Positions 33,895-45,658 of a DNA stretch of 64,000 nucleotides are shown here, one piece after another; position 1 is the first letter of the stretch, and every line of letters starts with the position of its first letter. Source of the stretch: Cepaea nemoralis (taxonomy: Eukaryota > Mollusca > Gastropoda > Stylommatophora > Helicidae); assembly GCA_014155875.1 (NCBI GenBank), contig JACEFZ010013534.1, positions 1,159,501-1,223,500 of the forward strand, written 5' to 3'. A program made the position numbers and the translations under genes. The notes beneath the pieces were generated by a model. That model did no database searches. It saw nothing but the letters and a program-made list of their open reading frames with translations, and had not been told where the DNA came from.

Positions 33895-34205
33895 AAGAGA
33901 CACAAGGAAATTGTGGAAGCTAATAAAACAACTTAACGATGAGGGCACAGGGAGAAACTGAAAAATTGCACTACATAAAGATGGAAACATCTTAACAAGA
34001 AAGCAATCAGCTGACCATTTTGCGGACTCATTCGCACAAGATAACAATATCAAAATTAGTCCAGAGAAAAAACAAGAGATTCGAGAGAAACGGCAACATA
34101 CAGGACAGAAGGAAATAGTACATGAGGTTCTGGAGGCACCCATCACAATCAGCGAACTGGAGCTAGCCATATCAAAACTGAAAATGAGAAAGTCCCCAGG
34201 AGCTG

Positions 34206-35267
34206 ATGGTATCTCCCTCCAATGAAATGATCAGGAACCTAGGAACAGAGGCCAAAGCAAAGCTGTTGCAGATCTTCAATAATAGTTGGACCTTAGGCAG
34301 TGTTCCACAAGCCTGGAGAGAAGCAATCATGATACCCCTTCTAAAATCAGGGAAAGATAGTTCTATTGCCTCTAGCTACAGACCAATTAGCCTCACCAGC
34401 TGCCTCTGCAAAACACTGGAGCGCATCATCAATCACAGACTGCAATGGTACATTGAAAGTAAAAACATCCTTGTGCCACAGCAGGCTGGCTTTAGGCAGT
34501 GCTACTCTACGAAAGATCAGACAACCTACCTCTCTCAAGAAATTGAGGATGCATTCCAAGAGAAGAAGCTGGTGCTTGTGGCATGGATAGATTTGAAGAA
34601 AGCCTTTGACAAAGTCTGGAAAGAAGGTCTGATGAATAAACTGAGAAACTGCAAAGTCAATGGAAGAATGCACAAATGGGTGAAAGCATACTTGCACAAC
34701 AGAAGAGCCCGAGTACAGATAGACGGACTAAACAGCAAGAAAGTACTACTGCATCGTGGTGTTCCCCAGGGCGGAGTCTTGTCCCCAACACTTTTTCTAA
34801 TCTTCATCAATGATCTCGTTGCTAATCTAGCGCATGGAATTAAAGCGGCAATGTACGCCGATGACCTTGTTCTGTGGAGCACAAATGAACATGCATCAGT
34901 GGCCGCCAGATTACTACAAAGAGCTGTAGACACATTTGTTGCATGGGCAAATAGATGGTGTGTCAGCATAAACACTGACAAGTGCAGCACCACCCTATTT
35001 ACCCTCTCTCCAAAACAAAAGGCAGGGACCACCCAGATAAATGGAACACCCCTAAGAGAAGATAAAGAACCAACATACCTTGAAGTAACATTTGATGGCA
35101 GGCTGACATTGAGAAAGCACATCAACAAAGCAGTAGCAAAAGCCAGAAGGAAAATAGCCATCCTGAGAAAGCTAAGTGGAACCACATGGGGAGCCAGTGG
35201 GAAAATACTTAGCAAAGTTTATCAACAGAGCATACGACCACACCTGGAATACGGGTCAACTGCGTGA
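34206..35267 (+). pseudogene. I/Nimb-like LINE: reverse transcriptase
   Basis: The polymerase begins before this frame (KMRKSPGADGIS near 34185) and continues with PLLKSGKDSSIASSYRPISL, TLERIINHRLQWY, QAGFRQCYSTKDQ, WIDLKKAFDKVW, HRGVPQGGVLSPTLFLIFIN and the catalytic MYADDLVLW, all intact. The thumb contains PTYLEVTFDGRL. A stop at 35267 cuts the thumb domain, and the protein would continue in another frame, so this is a dead copy despite intact catalytic residues. Confidence 0.85.
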
Positions 35268-35475
35268 TGTTCGGCATCAAAAACCACACTACAAGAGCTG
35301 GACAAAGTGCAAAATCAAGCACTTAGAGTCACCACAGGAAGGATGAGATCAACCCCTATAGTGGAAATGGAGAAGATGGGGAGGACACAAGCACTGAGTG
35401 AGCGCAGAGATACGAAAACGCTAATACAAGCAGAAAAGTTCCTCAGCTTGCCAAGCCACCCTATGAAGAACAGAT

Positions 35476-36171
35476 TTGAAAACCTTAGCTATGGGGCGGT
35501 TGAAAAGAAGTAATTTTATCCACCAGGCCAAACGGCTCTGCAGAGAAAACACCGATCTGCCCACAGTTGGTATCCCCCTAACAACTATTCCAGAGCGAAC
35601 TCCATGGAAAGATGAGCATAGACTATCATTACAAATTCAGACAAAAGTGAGAGGAATATTTGACAAGGAAGAACAGCACAGTGTGCAGCGCAGAACAGCC
35701 ACTCTCAGCTTCCTTGATGAAGAATACCCACAGGACCTCTGGATCCGAGTCTACACAGATGGGTCAGCACAAAATGCTGTTCGAAATGGAGGAGCGGGAG
35801 TGTACATAGAATACCCAAATAGTACTAGGGACACAGCTAGAGTATCGACAAGAAAGTACTGCCATAACTACGATGCTAAAATTGAGGCAATCAAGATAAC
35901 AACAGAGAAATTACTAAATATCAGCAATGGTACACAACCTGTGGTGCTTTTGACAGATGCAAAATCAGTACTCGAGGCGCTCCTGTCTGGGAAATTGCCA
36001 GTACTCAGGACACTACTTTCTGAACTTAGCAGTCAACATAAGGTCACCATACAGTGGATACCATCCCATTGTGGAGAACCCGGAAATGATAGAGCTGATC
36101 AATTGGCTAAGGAAGGAGCCAAAGAAGAACAGCCTTATGTGCCCGTTACATACCCCAAAAGAAAAGAATGA
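35476..36171 (+). pseudogene. I/Nimb-like LINE: RNase H domain
   Basis: LWIRVYTDGSAQNAV carries the first catalytic Asp, DAKIEAIKITTEKL the Glu, VVLLTDAKSVLEAL the second Asp, and WIPSHCGEPGNDRADQLAKE the His and last Asp. All four catalytic positions are present. The domain would remove template RNA during reverse transcription. Confidence 0.85.
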
Positions 36172-36207
36172 TCAAATCAGTCAGAAAGCCACCAAAACCT
36201 GCTTAGG

Positions 36208-36507
36208 ATGGATGACTACCACGTTATGGATAGACCAGAACAAGTCATTATTCTGTGCCTCAGAAAAGGGCACAATAGATTACGCAACCACATGTATACA
36301 AAATTCAAGATTGGTGAAACAGCCATGTGCACATGTGGATTGGCGTCGCAGACAGCAGAGCACATACTCCAAGACTGCCCAAAACATAACATATCTAGGC
36401 AAACCTTCTGGCCTAGAGCGACGACAGTGGAAGATAAACTCTATGGACCACTGTGTGAACTAAAAAAGACAGTTCAATTCATACAAGAGACAGCATTGCA
36501 GTTATAG
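36208..36507 (+). pseudogene. I/Nimb-like LINE: C-terminal Cys/His knuckle
   Basis: LRKGHNRLRNHMYTKFKI is followed by AMCTCGLASQTAEHILQDCP, giving the CxC...H...C arrangement seen at the end of I/Nimb-type polyproteins. The protein end is near 36504, just before the (GAA)n tail. Confidence 0.8.
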
Positions 36508-36541
36508 ACATATTTCAAGCGAACGAAAGAAGAAGAAGAAG

Positions 36542-38867
36542 CGTCTAATGTATTGTGTGAGTAAAATAGACTGAAAAACGACACCGGTGTCCTGTTCCGC
36601 AAGCTATGGCGAGTCAGCGATCTTAACGCATACAGCCTATGAAATCTGTGTGTTGTACAACCATGTCGTGTGTAAATCACCAAGGTGTTGTCTACCATCA
36701 ATTATCAAAGTTAAAGAATGGAAAATCAACAAGTGCTTCTTGCCATCAATTATCAAAGTTAAAGAATGCCACGGGGTTGCTGTAACAATCAAGATCCGAG
36801 AGTAGCAGTATCTAGCTAACCATACAGCTCTCTATCAGCTATCAAACAGTCTCTTTCAGCACGCAATTTGAGTCAAGAATCAATCAATTGAACAACCGAA
36901 ACATTCCAGGGCACCGGACTCTACAGATGCAATCAAAGAGAAACACCCAGATCAACTCTATCAACACGCAGACTATTTCCATGGCGTATAAGACTAACTC
37001 CGTGGCACTGGCTAAACCTTAGAGTCGCATGGTTCGACAAAAAATTCTGCCTTTCCTGGTGATTGAACCGGGACCACTAACTTGATAACTAACTACAACG
37101 CATCCTTGTCATATACAATTGTATCAGAAAGCATTCTCGGAGATATGGGGTTCAATATAGGCCACTGTGACAATAATTAAGTGCTTAAGCTCGACGTTCG
37201 CTACGGGAGGGAAAGACTGGTCACCTATTTCTCCGTGCACTATGGTCTATAAAAAGATGATGGTCCTAACGCTTCAAATACCCAAAACAGTTTTCTGCTA
37301 CGGGACTTTACTTCCATGTCAACCCAGCCTGAAATGGGCACACGAAAATGCTGTGGGACACAAAGTCGGCCAGTGTGATAGTGATTAAATCTTCTACTGA
37401 ATGTTGATTGTTCTATAAAAGAATGAGCCTAGCTCCATTGAAGTCTATTACCCCATATGGACTACAATCGCCTTCGGTGATGGACCCTAACTATAGCTTC
37501 TCCATGAAGTTGAACAGGGTAGGGATAACGGTGAAATCGAATTCGAAAAACCATATGCCTTATGCGTCTCATGACGTGTAAAAGAGCCTTATACTTTTCT
37601 TACTGTGTCATTTACTATCCCATCCGCCCAGCTCCGGTCACCACAATATGGGTCCACCTAGACAAGCCAATATGTAATTTTGACGTGGGGACAGCTTCCT
37701 CATTCTTTTCACAAACGTGACTGAAAGAAATGTTCAACCAAGCAGGAAGTAGATACGCATATATCACTCTTACCAAAACTCAACATGTGGTGCAATTGCC
37801 GACAATTCTCCATATTTAATAGCGGTCATGTGGGAGGTAATTTTCCTATGTTATTTCCATCGTATCACGTTTGTGTCCGCTCTTCTGTATTCTAATCCGT
37901 CCTCGTTTGGCAGGATGTGGGACAGAAAATCACTGGTTTTAAATTGTACTTGTCTGAAAAAGCAATCTTTTTGCGGGTTAGAAGTGCTCGGTTGAGGGTA
38001 CTCTATTTAACGTTGTCTGTTGAATGTCCTGTTTTGTTTTTATTTTGTTGTTTGTGTTTTTATCCATTTTAAAAATGTAGAAATGTAGAAAGTGCGATTT
38101 CTAGTTCCTACCATTATACATGAAAGCGTTTTTGTACAAGTATTTCAGTCCTCGGGCTGGAGCAAAGCTTCCTGATGATCCCTTTCAACATCCATCTATG
38201 TCCGTATTGATCAATCTATAATGCTGGCTTTGTTAATATTGTTCTTAGTATAAACTTCCTCTTTTCCTAAGTAGTTTGCCCTCCAGTATTCTTTGATGTT
38301 TCTTCGTTTCTGAGTTTTTTATGACACCATGAGAGCCTCTTCTTTCTGGTTTCTTAAGAAGTTTTCTTTCATCTGCTATCTTTTCTTAATGCATTTTCAA
38401 ATGCATCATGTCTGATTTCGTACTTTTATTAACTTGCTGCGTAAGATATTCTAAAAGGCTATTTCAGTGTCTTAGCGAATGCTCTTAATCACTTCATTTA
38501 TTGTGAATACGGAAAAAAAAAAACTGTAGTTTATTCTATCATATAGAATGGGAAAGGAAAATATAATGTGTCTGCTAATTGTTAACTATTGCATATTTTT
38601 CGGACACACAAATGTAATAATTAGTGTATTTTAGGCCTTCGTGTCAAAAGCAGAACTTTAGATTGGAACCATATTATCGGGTTCAAGAAGTACTTCTGGC
38701 TAACGAATTCCTGGTTTGTATTTTATTTACATTTTCGGGCTAATCTGCTCCAATACTTATGTATTCATTGATGATATTCCATTCATAAATTGACCGGTGA
38801 CCTTTCAGCTTCTGTGTAAAGAAAAATCTAAAGAAAATTTAAAAAAAAAACAAAAACAAGTAAGCAA
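36542..38867. other. Intronic sequence, one 48-bp duplication
   Basis: A 48-bp direct repeat (CCATCAATTATCAAAGTTAA) is seen at about 36697 and 36745. Two stretches (37170-37390 and 60395-60500) share the idea of a GGAAAGACTGG...TCTCCGTGCA block and may be an old dispersed repeat. Otherwise nothing recognised in 2.3 kb. Confidence 0.5.

Positions 38868-38946
<79 letters not shown>
38868..38946 (+). repeat. (TCA)n microsatellite
   Basis: An uninterrupted run of about 26 TCA units. Serine-run or methionine-run frames over it are artefacts. Confidence 0.95.
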
Positions 38947-39152
38947 AGTGACTTGTCGATTGTTGTGGGTGATCATCCCATATTTCAGCAATATAAGAAT
39001 TCCCGTGCTGCAATTATTCACTGGTTTCGTGAAAGGCTGTTAAGAATTGTCCTCTCGCTGTCATCCTCCATATTTGTTAATAATTTTCCATTATTCATAA
39101 TTATATTTTAAAATAGTTTATTTGTAAAATGCGAGAATAGTTTCCCTAGAGT

Positions 39153-39371
39153 AGCGGCTGGCCGAATGGCTAGAACGCCGGACTCTCATTCGGGAGACCC
39201 GGGTTCGATCCCTCAGTAATGTGTGGGATCTTTTTCTGTCGGGGGCAAAAAGAAAATTCTAACCTGCACAGTTCGCGGCGACTGCACTAGCCAGGCGGCC
39301 TTTATTCCGCAGGCTCAAAGACCCCTCTGCCATACACCGCAAGGTACTATGTTGGCAGTGAATGACAGTTT
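39153..39371 (+). mobile_element. tRNA-derived SINE, family D, copy 2
   Basis: The head GGCTGGCCGAATGGCTAGAA (A-box region), CTCATTCGGGAGACCCGGG and a GGTTCGATCCC B-box are followed by the body shared with 7350-7574. Confidence 0.85.
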
Positions 39372-39549
39372 GACAGTTTCCTTAATTTGTTGCTTGTTTA
39401 CTAATTGTTCATAATTTATGGTTATATTTTAAAATAGGGTTTATGTAACGTGTGACAATAGCCTTCATACCCTACAATGGCAGGGACTTATTGAATAAGC
39501 TGATCTTCATTTTATAAATTCCGTTTTTGTTTCTCCTACTCTTGCCCCA

Positions 39550-39628
39550 AAGAAGAAGAAGAAGAAGAAGAAGAAGAAGAAGAAGAAGAAGAAGAAGAAG
39601 AAGAAGAAGAAGAAGAAGAAGAAGAAGG
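39550..39628 (+). repeat. (GAA)n microsatellite
   Basis: About 26 GAA units, purine-only on the + strand. It could form triplex DNA, as long GAA runs are known to do. Confidence 0.95.
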
Positions 39629-40362
39629 GGAATAAGAGAAGAAAAAGCAGAAGATGAGAATAAGAAGAAACAGAAGCTGCAGCAGCAATATTTTAAGCTT
39701 TATCATCACGTCCCCTGCCGTCTGGAGAGAGCGATCATGTTTATCTGCACCTTGGGATCTACAGTGTCATGTATCAGTTCGTGTGCTGACACCTTTCCAT
39801 GCCATAACAACAGGTTGTCAAGAATCTCATCTCATTGTCTTCCGCTATCACACTTACCGCTAATCTTTCCAGTTGTCACATTTTTTGTTTGATTTGTCTC
39901 TTCTCCAAATGTGCCAAAATCAATAACAACTTTGTCTTGTTTATGTTTGTAATAAGCTGTCTTTGAGTCTAAGCCTCTTTCAAAAATTTAGATTAATCAT
40001 TTTGGTTTTTCACTGAATGATTTGCATTCTTCTATAAAATAAAATCTGTGAAGCATCGAGAAATTCTTTTGTACTTGAAACAAGAACTAATTCCTATTTT
40101 AACATCCAATGACAAAGAATTATTGCATAAGATGTTCTTTATTTTATAGCATGCCGTTGTTTACGTGTCCTAGTTTGTGTTTTTCCCCCTCTTGTATATA
40201 TCATTCATCTTATGTTATGGGTGTTATCCGCACGGTTAGATTCTTGAATTTCTTCACATCTCCAAATTAATACCAATATTAGGCTTTTGACTCGTCAATT
40301 TTAAACAGTCGTGGTATTTGTCATCATTATCATCTTCGACGTTTGTGGTCAAGCATTATGGT
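39629..40362. other. Intronic sequence, nothing firm
   Basis: A very diverged resemblance to the RTE-like 3' end (CATGCCATAACA…CCAGTTGTCAC) is possible at 39730-39880 but too weak to call. Confidence 0.35.
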
Positions 40363-40384
40363 GGGGGGTGGGGGTGGGGAGGGG
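40363..40384 (+). other. Canonical G-quadruplex motif
   Basis: Four runs of 6, 5, 4 and 4 G separated by single bases (T, T, A), one of the most stable arrangements known for quadruplexes. Located on the sense strand of the receptor intron. Confidence 0.75.
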
Positions 40385-40399
40385 TGATAATTGGCACTC

Positions 40400-40850
40400 C
40401 AGCGTCCGATGGGTGGGCTCTGGATGGTGTCATTCCGTGTGATTGTACACTGTCTTATATGTCGTGAATCCATTTTCTTTTCGGGCGCCCTCTTGTTCCC
40501 GTGAAGGCTGTTCTTTTTAAGTAGGGTCAGTGGTGGCAGTTGATGATGTTGCATTCTAACCAGAAGACCAAACCATTTCTGTCTTTCAATATATGTGGCA
40601 CAAGGTTTTGATCTCACTCTCTGTCTGATAACAACATTTCTTATTCTGTCTCTGGCAGTTAAGTTGGAAACTCTCCTCAAGCATTTTATCTCGCAGGTGT
40701 TCATTTTGTGTAAGTGTGATTTGGATAATGTCCAAGCTTGACATTGGTATTGCGGGGTTGTGATGTGCCCAAAGTCCTCATGAGTCTTTAACACTCGAAA
40801 TGTCTCTTCCGTTTCCAGATAATTACACAATAACAGAGCCACATGTTAAA
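40400..40850 (-). mobile_element. LINE polyprotein C-terminal fragment
   Basis: The minus strand reads YQCQAWTLSKSHLHKMNTCE, then CLRRVSNLTARDRIRN and YIERQKWFGLLVRMQHHQLP. This is the recognisable end segment of a non-LTR retrotransposon polymerase (YGCETWTL... RWFGHV in intact relatives). It differs from the RTE-like family elsewhere in the window. Confidence 0.7.
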
Positions 40851-41150
40851 AATACGTTAAAATGCAAGATATTCAGTTTCATTGCGAGTGACGTTATCTG
40901 ATATAGATCGGTCTCTCTCCGTAGAGCAGCTGACCGTCTGACGAAAATCGGACAATGCACGAACACCGTAGTTGAGACGCGAGCCTCAGGGGTTACCGAA
41001 AAATTGTACTATAGAACTGAATCACCAAGTCCGAGAAATGTACCCGTGAGCAAGAGACAGACGACTTTATCACTTCGCGATAGACCCCCCCCCCCCCATC
41101 AATTGGCACCATGCCGAATGAGTAAGATTTAGGCACCCCTTCCCTTCTTT
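40851..41150. other. Intronic sequence with a poly-C run
   Basis: A run of about 14 C at 41083-41097. No other feature seen. Confidence 0.6.
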
Positions 41151-41152
41151 TT

Positions 41153-41168
41153 CCTCTCTCTCTCACTC

Positions 41169-41241
<73 letters not shown>

Positions 41242-41250
41242 CTCTCTCGC
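41153..41250 (+). repeat. (CT)n microsatellite
   Basis: An imperfect CT run of about 100 bp. Confidence 0.9.
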
Positions 41251-42070
41251 TCTCTGTGTTATAAGGTTTACATACTTTTCTTTGTGCGATGCGAAACTTG
41301 CTCTATCTATTGTGTTTTAAAAATGAAGGAATGCGAATCGTCTTGGTTTTAACAGTAGATACTCCGATCAGAGCTTTGCGATGTACTCTTGGACTAACAT
41401 GAGTGAAGTAGAGACTCGCAATTGTATAGTATACAGCCTACATATGAGTTATCAAGGATGACAAATATCCACTGTGTGGTAACCCGAATGATCTGAAATG
41501 AAGGTCATGGATGGAACGAGCAGTATATATCATCGGACATGTGACCCTAATCAAGCAGATCTACAAGGGCAACTTATGGACCGACAGCAGCACACACAAA
41601 AGCTGCTTCCACCAGGTAATCAGCAAATTTTGCAGAAAATGTAGAGAGGTGTGGAAAGCTTTAGTGTATTTGAAACAAGAACTAATCGATGAATATGTTG
41701 GGAAAGATGAAGCAATGGTTTACTCTGGTGGTTCTGTGCACGGCAGTGCGAAATCTGTGTGAGGTTTCTGTGCTTAAGTAACGAGGAATTTTGTAGCTGA
41801 GCACTCAGCAAAATGGAACTTGCAGGTCTACTAACACAAGTATGAGAATGCAGGTAGGGGCAGTCATGGCAGTATTTATGTGGACAGCGGGTAAGAAAGT
41901 TACTAGAGCAAGTATAGTCTCTGATTCTTAATCTGTAGTAGATACAGTTCTAAACTGTCATTAGTATGAGAGAAACTAAGCATTGACACTTCTCCTTTGC
42001 ATCGACTTACGTGGATATACTGTCCGAATCATGGCGAAGAGTGCGAAGTAACGACAGAAAAAAAATATTA
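41251..42070. other. Intronic sequence, nothing recognised
   Basis: One 83-codon frame (41511-41762, +) has no recognisable motif and no splice or repeat context that supports it. Confidence 0.45.
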
Positions 42071-42280
42071 GCGACTAGATACCAAGCGAGATTTATTAGC
42101 GAATAAATAAAGAACGAGACGATTTATTGGCCATCAGATAAGGAACTAGAAGATTTATCAGCGACTATTTAACCACCATACGTATTAGCGAATTGATAAC
42201 GAGCGAGAAGATTTATTAGCGAATAGATAACGAAAGAGACGATTTATTTGAGACTAGATAACCCACGAGAAGATTTAATG
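42071..42280. repeat. 31-bp minisatellite
   Basis: About seven units of the form GCGAATAGATAACGAGCGAG plus AAGATTTATTA, with variable identity. Two central units are slightly shorter. Confidence 0.85.
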
Positions 42281-42341
42281 GCAACAAGAGCGTCAGTAGT
42301 TGGGAATTTCTGACTGGATAAGGCAAACGTTACAAAGACTA

Positions 42342-42507
42342 CCGTATTATACGGACTATAATACGCTACGGACTATAAGACGCACCTTAATTTTTAAGCA
42401 ATTTAAAAACAAAATAACATTATATTAATTTCGAGTATAAGACGCACCAGAATTTTGGAGGCAATTTTTTGAAGAAAAAAGTGCGTCTTATACTCCGTAA
42501 AATACGG
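42342..42507. mobile_element. 166-bp MITE with TA target duplication
   Basis: The left end CCGTATTATACGGACTATAA and the right end (inverted) CCGTATTTTACGGAGTATAA form terminal inverted repeats, each continuing into GACGCAC. TA dinucleotides flank both sides (42340-42341 and 42508-42509). There is no coding capacity. TA duplication points to mobilisation by a Tc1/mariner-type transposase. Confidence 0.83.
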
Positions 42508-43286
42508 TATCTGTGCTAGGAATGCCAGTTATAGCAAACAACAACATGATATATACTTAAATAACATTACTCATAATAACAGCAAAACAGGGGGAAAAAA
42601 TATCTTATACATTGCAGGCAAGAATATTATTATAGTGATATTCCAACTTTCGTGGCAATAATATAGAAAACATTGCGATCAACTACATATGCAAAAAATG
42701 AGAAAATAAAGTTATCATGGAAGTGACAAATATCCGGACAGACGAAATGAAAGCTCACAGACGTAAACGGTGTTTGAAATCAGTGGAATAGTAACTATGA
42801 AATAAAATCCACAGATATTTCTAGACAGCTTAAGAATCATCTCTTAACGAGGTATAATAACTCATACATACGATATGCATATTTAAAATCACTTTACCTG
42901 ATTCTCCTGAAGAAGATCTAGTGAAGGATTCTAAGTCATGTCTATATTTGGACATTGCTATCAGCTGGTTTTAGAAGCCTAGTCAAACTGACATCTATCG
43001 TACACCTGCCAGACTATTTAGTAAGCTCATGCTCGACAATACTTATCCAGTTGTCACAAGGTTGCCAACCCACTTACCATTCATGAAAGTACAATTTATG
43101 CCGTTCCAACAACACGGTTGACCACACGTGTTTGGAACAGTTAACTGCCTCCAGTGAGGTTTTGTGGTAATCGTGTTAAGACAATAATAGAAGGCCGTAA
43201 CGCATCTTGCCCCTTCAGACATCAGAGCGCTTCACTATGTTGCACATGAGTGCGAACACACTTGTCGACAGACCACGAATGTTTTT
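42508..43286. other. Intronic sequence, nothing recognised
   Basis: AT-rich, without coding or repeat signal. Confidence 0.5.
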
Positions 43287-43520
43287 GCGTATCCTTTTAC
43301 AGGACTTAGCTGTCAACACCAGTATCTTTCAGCTGTATGTTGATCTCTTGGCAAGATTACGCTCAGTAGTTTGCCATTGCTTTCTGAGCGGCCGGCTCAG
43401 TATCCCGCAAGTCACGAGCGGGGGTCGAACCGCCTCAGCTCTCGCTCCGCTGCGAGACTCTGCGTGATAAACGGGATTACAGAGAGAAAGTGTTGTAACC
43501 CCACAGCCAGAGAGACCGGC
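43287..43520 (-). mobile_element. tRNA-derived SINE, family B, copy 3
   Basis: Full-length copy with head GCCGGTCTCTCTGGCTGTGG, a GGTTCGACCCC B-box, the GAAAGCAATGGCAAACTACT body and a GTCCTGTAAAAGGATACGC tail (minus strand). Confidence 0.87.
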
Positions 43521-43639
43521 ACAGACCACGAAATGAATCCCAATATCCCGATTCTGAAAATCGAGGATCCCAACAGGTCAGTGCTAAAAATAACAATGCG
43601 GTTTGTTCGCGGTAAATTAAAAATGAAGTACCAAATACT

Positions 43640-44455
43640 CTAGTTAGCCTTTGTGGTCAAGGAAAAAGCATTTGATAGAGTACATAGCAATAAGCTGTGG
43701 GAAATCCTTAAAAGATATGGAGTAAGTGCACATAAACAAAATTATGTAGAAGTGTATACAACAGCAGTGAATGTACGGTTAGAAAAAATAATAACGGAGG
43801 ACACATAGAACCTTCACCATTAAGTTCCGGAACACGACAATAGTTGTCCTGTCCCTCCTCTTGTTCATAACCTATAGAGATAGCATATTAAAATAATCCA
43901 GCTAAACAGAGGTCATAACAGCACCGCATGACGAAAGAAAAAAAAAACACAGAAAAAGAACCAACGGCGAATAACACAATTAAAGAACTCCTATTTACAG
44001 ATGATCAAGCACTAATAGCAAAATCAAAAACAGAACTACAAGTCCACATAAATAGCCTAAACGAATTGTATAAGGAGAATACCATGAACATTAGCATCAA
44101 TAAAACCGAGGTAATGATTATAACAAAAAACAAAACAAAACACAAACAACGATTCATCTAAAAGAACATCTTCTAAGAGAAGAACACTCACTGTAACAAG
44201 AACAGAGAAAATCATAAGTTAAGAAATCATGACTAAAGTGGGGGTTATAGCAGCGCATAATTTCATCAGAAAACAGCAAGTTAAATGGTTTGGCCATATA
44301 ATTAAGCTATCAACTAACAGTATACCACAACAAGCAATGATGTGCATAATAAACGGCCCCAGAAGTAAAGGCGCATCATGTAAACGTTGGACAGAAGTAA
44401 TAAGAGAATCCACGGGAATAATGACATATAAAGCCCATAAATGGGTACTTTCCCT
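43640..44455 (+). pseudogene. Decayed LINE reverse transcriptase (distinct family)
   Basis: Fragments in order: VKEKAFDRVHSNKLWEILKR (polymerase motif A), LLFTDDQALIAKSKTEL where the catalytic box is TDDQ rather than YADD, NISINKTEVMIITKN, and a C-terminal QQVKWFGHIIKLSTNSIPQQ. It has many stops and is unable to encode a protein. It is followed directly by the start of an RTE-like LINE at 44462. Confidence 0.75.
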
Positions 44456-44473
44456 CTGCTGATATATATAGGA

Positions 44474-45642
44474 ATATATGGAATGTTAGAACAATGAATG
44501 CAGATGGAACATTACAAAACATCAAACAAGAAATGGAGAGAGAAGATTAACATATTAGGAATATCGGAAACGAGATGGAAAGGGGCAGGGATAAGGACAG
44601 AAGAGTATTGTAAGATTATTTACTCTGGGGGAAAAGAACAGCAAAGAGGTGTAGCCATTATATTAGATAAACAAACATCAAATTCTGTCAAAGGATATCG
44701 GGCTGTGTCAGACAGAGTTCTATTAGTAAAATTAAACGGAAGACCTTTTAAAATAAATGTCATTCAAGTATATGCCCCAACAAGTGAATGCAGTGAAGAA
44801 AGTATAGAGGAATTTTATAATGACATGGAGTCTGCTCTGAAGAACTGTAAAAATAAATCAGAAATAAATATCATAATGGGTGTTTTCAACGCAATAATAG
44901 AAAAGCAAGGCGATGGATGCAGTGTAGGCAACCATGGTTTGGGAGAGAGAAATGAAAGAGGATACAGACTTGTAAATGGGCAAAAGAACAAGAAATGGTT
45001 GTAGGAAACACCTGGTTTAAACAGCATCCTAGAAGATTATGGACATGGGGGAGTCCAGACAGCAGGCTTAAAAACCAGATAGATTACATCCTGATTAGCA
45101 GAAGGTTTCCAAATGCGTTAACAGTCGTAAAAACAGTTCCAAATGCAGACTGTTACAGTGATCACAGATTAATTACAGGCACATTGAGGGTAAAGTTAAG
45201 AAAAGTCAAGTCTACAGCAGGAAACCCTAAATATGGCTTGTGCAAATTGAAAACTGACAAAGAAATACAAGATAATTTTAACATAGAAGTAAAGAACCAA
45301 TTTTGATTTATTGTCTGATCTAGAGATCCTATTTCAAGATTTAGATGACCAATGGGAAATGCTGAAGAATTCAGTCAGTTGTGCAGCAGAAAAAATTATT
45401 CCGAAATTAAAGAAAGTGGGCCGTAAGACATGGATGACTAAAGAAATTTTACAACTAATGGAAACAAGAAGACAGAACAAAAATAATCCTGCCAAATATG
45501 AAGAAATTCACAGAAAAGTCAGAACCTTATGTAAGGAGGCAAAAGAAACATGGCTTGAGAAAAATTGCAGAGAAATTGAAACCCAATACAACAGCAAAAA
45601 TGCGAAACTAATGCACAAAAGAATTCAGGAGTTTACTAATTA
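44474..45642 (+). pseudogene. RTE-like LINE: endonuclease and linker
   Basis: Motifs LGISETRWKGAGIRTEE and YSDHRLITGTLR are kept. The central catalytic GDFNAK motif reads GVFNAIIEKQGD, so the catalytic Asp is replaced by Val. Frame changes lie near 44995 and 45305. The linker VGRKTWMTKEILQLMETRRQ ends at 45641, shortly before the solo LTR. Confidence 0.82.
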
Positions 45643-45658
45643 AAGAACACTACATCAG

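Larger units (their letters stand above)
33358..36541 (+). mobile_element. I/Nimb-like LINE with RNase H, 5'-truncated
   Basis: A plus-strand non-LTR retrotransposon of about 3.2 kb, whose single polyprotein is now broken by several frameshifts. In order: the end of the endonuclease (LGGRDHRPVFLTVENE), linker, reverse transcriptase, RNase H and a C-terminal Cys/His knuckle. It ends in a short (GAA)n tail at 36524-36541. The RNase H plus CTCG...H...C C-terminus is typical of the I/Nimb group; the exact clade is inferred. Confidence 0.85.

Noticed and set aside
39527..39892. Arg-rich frame of 121 codons
   Set aside because: Its core is the (GAA)n microsatellite, and the rest has no motif.
41511..41762. 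83-codon frame as a small gene
   Set aside because: No motif or context. Length is compatible with chance in 64 kb.
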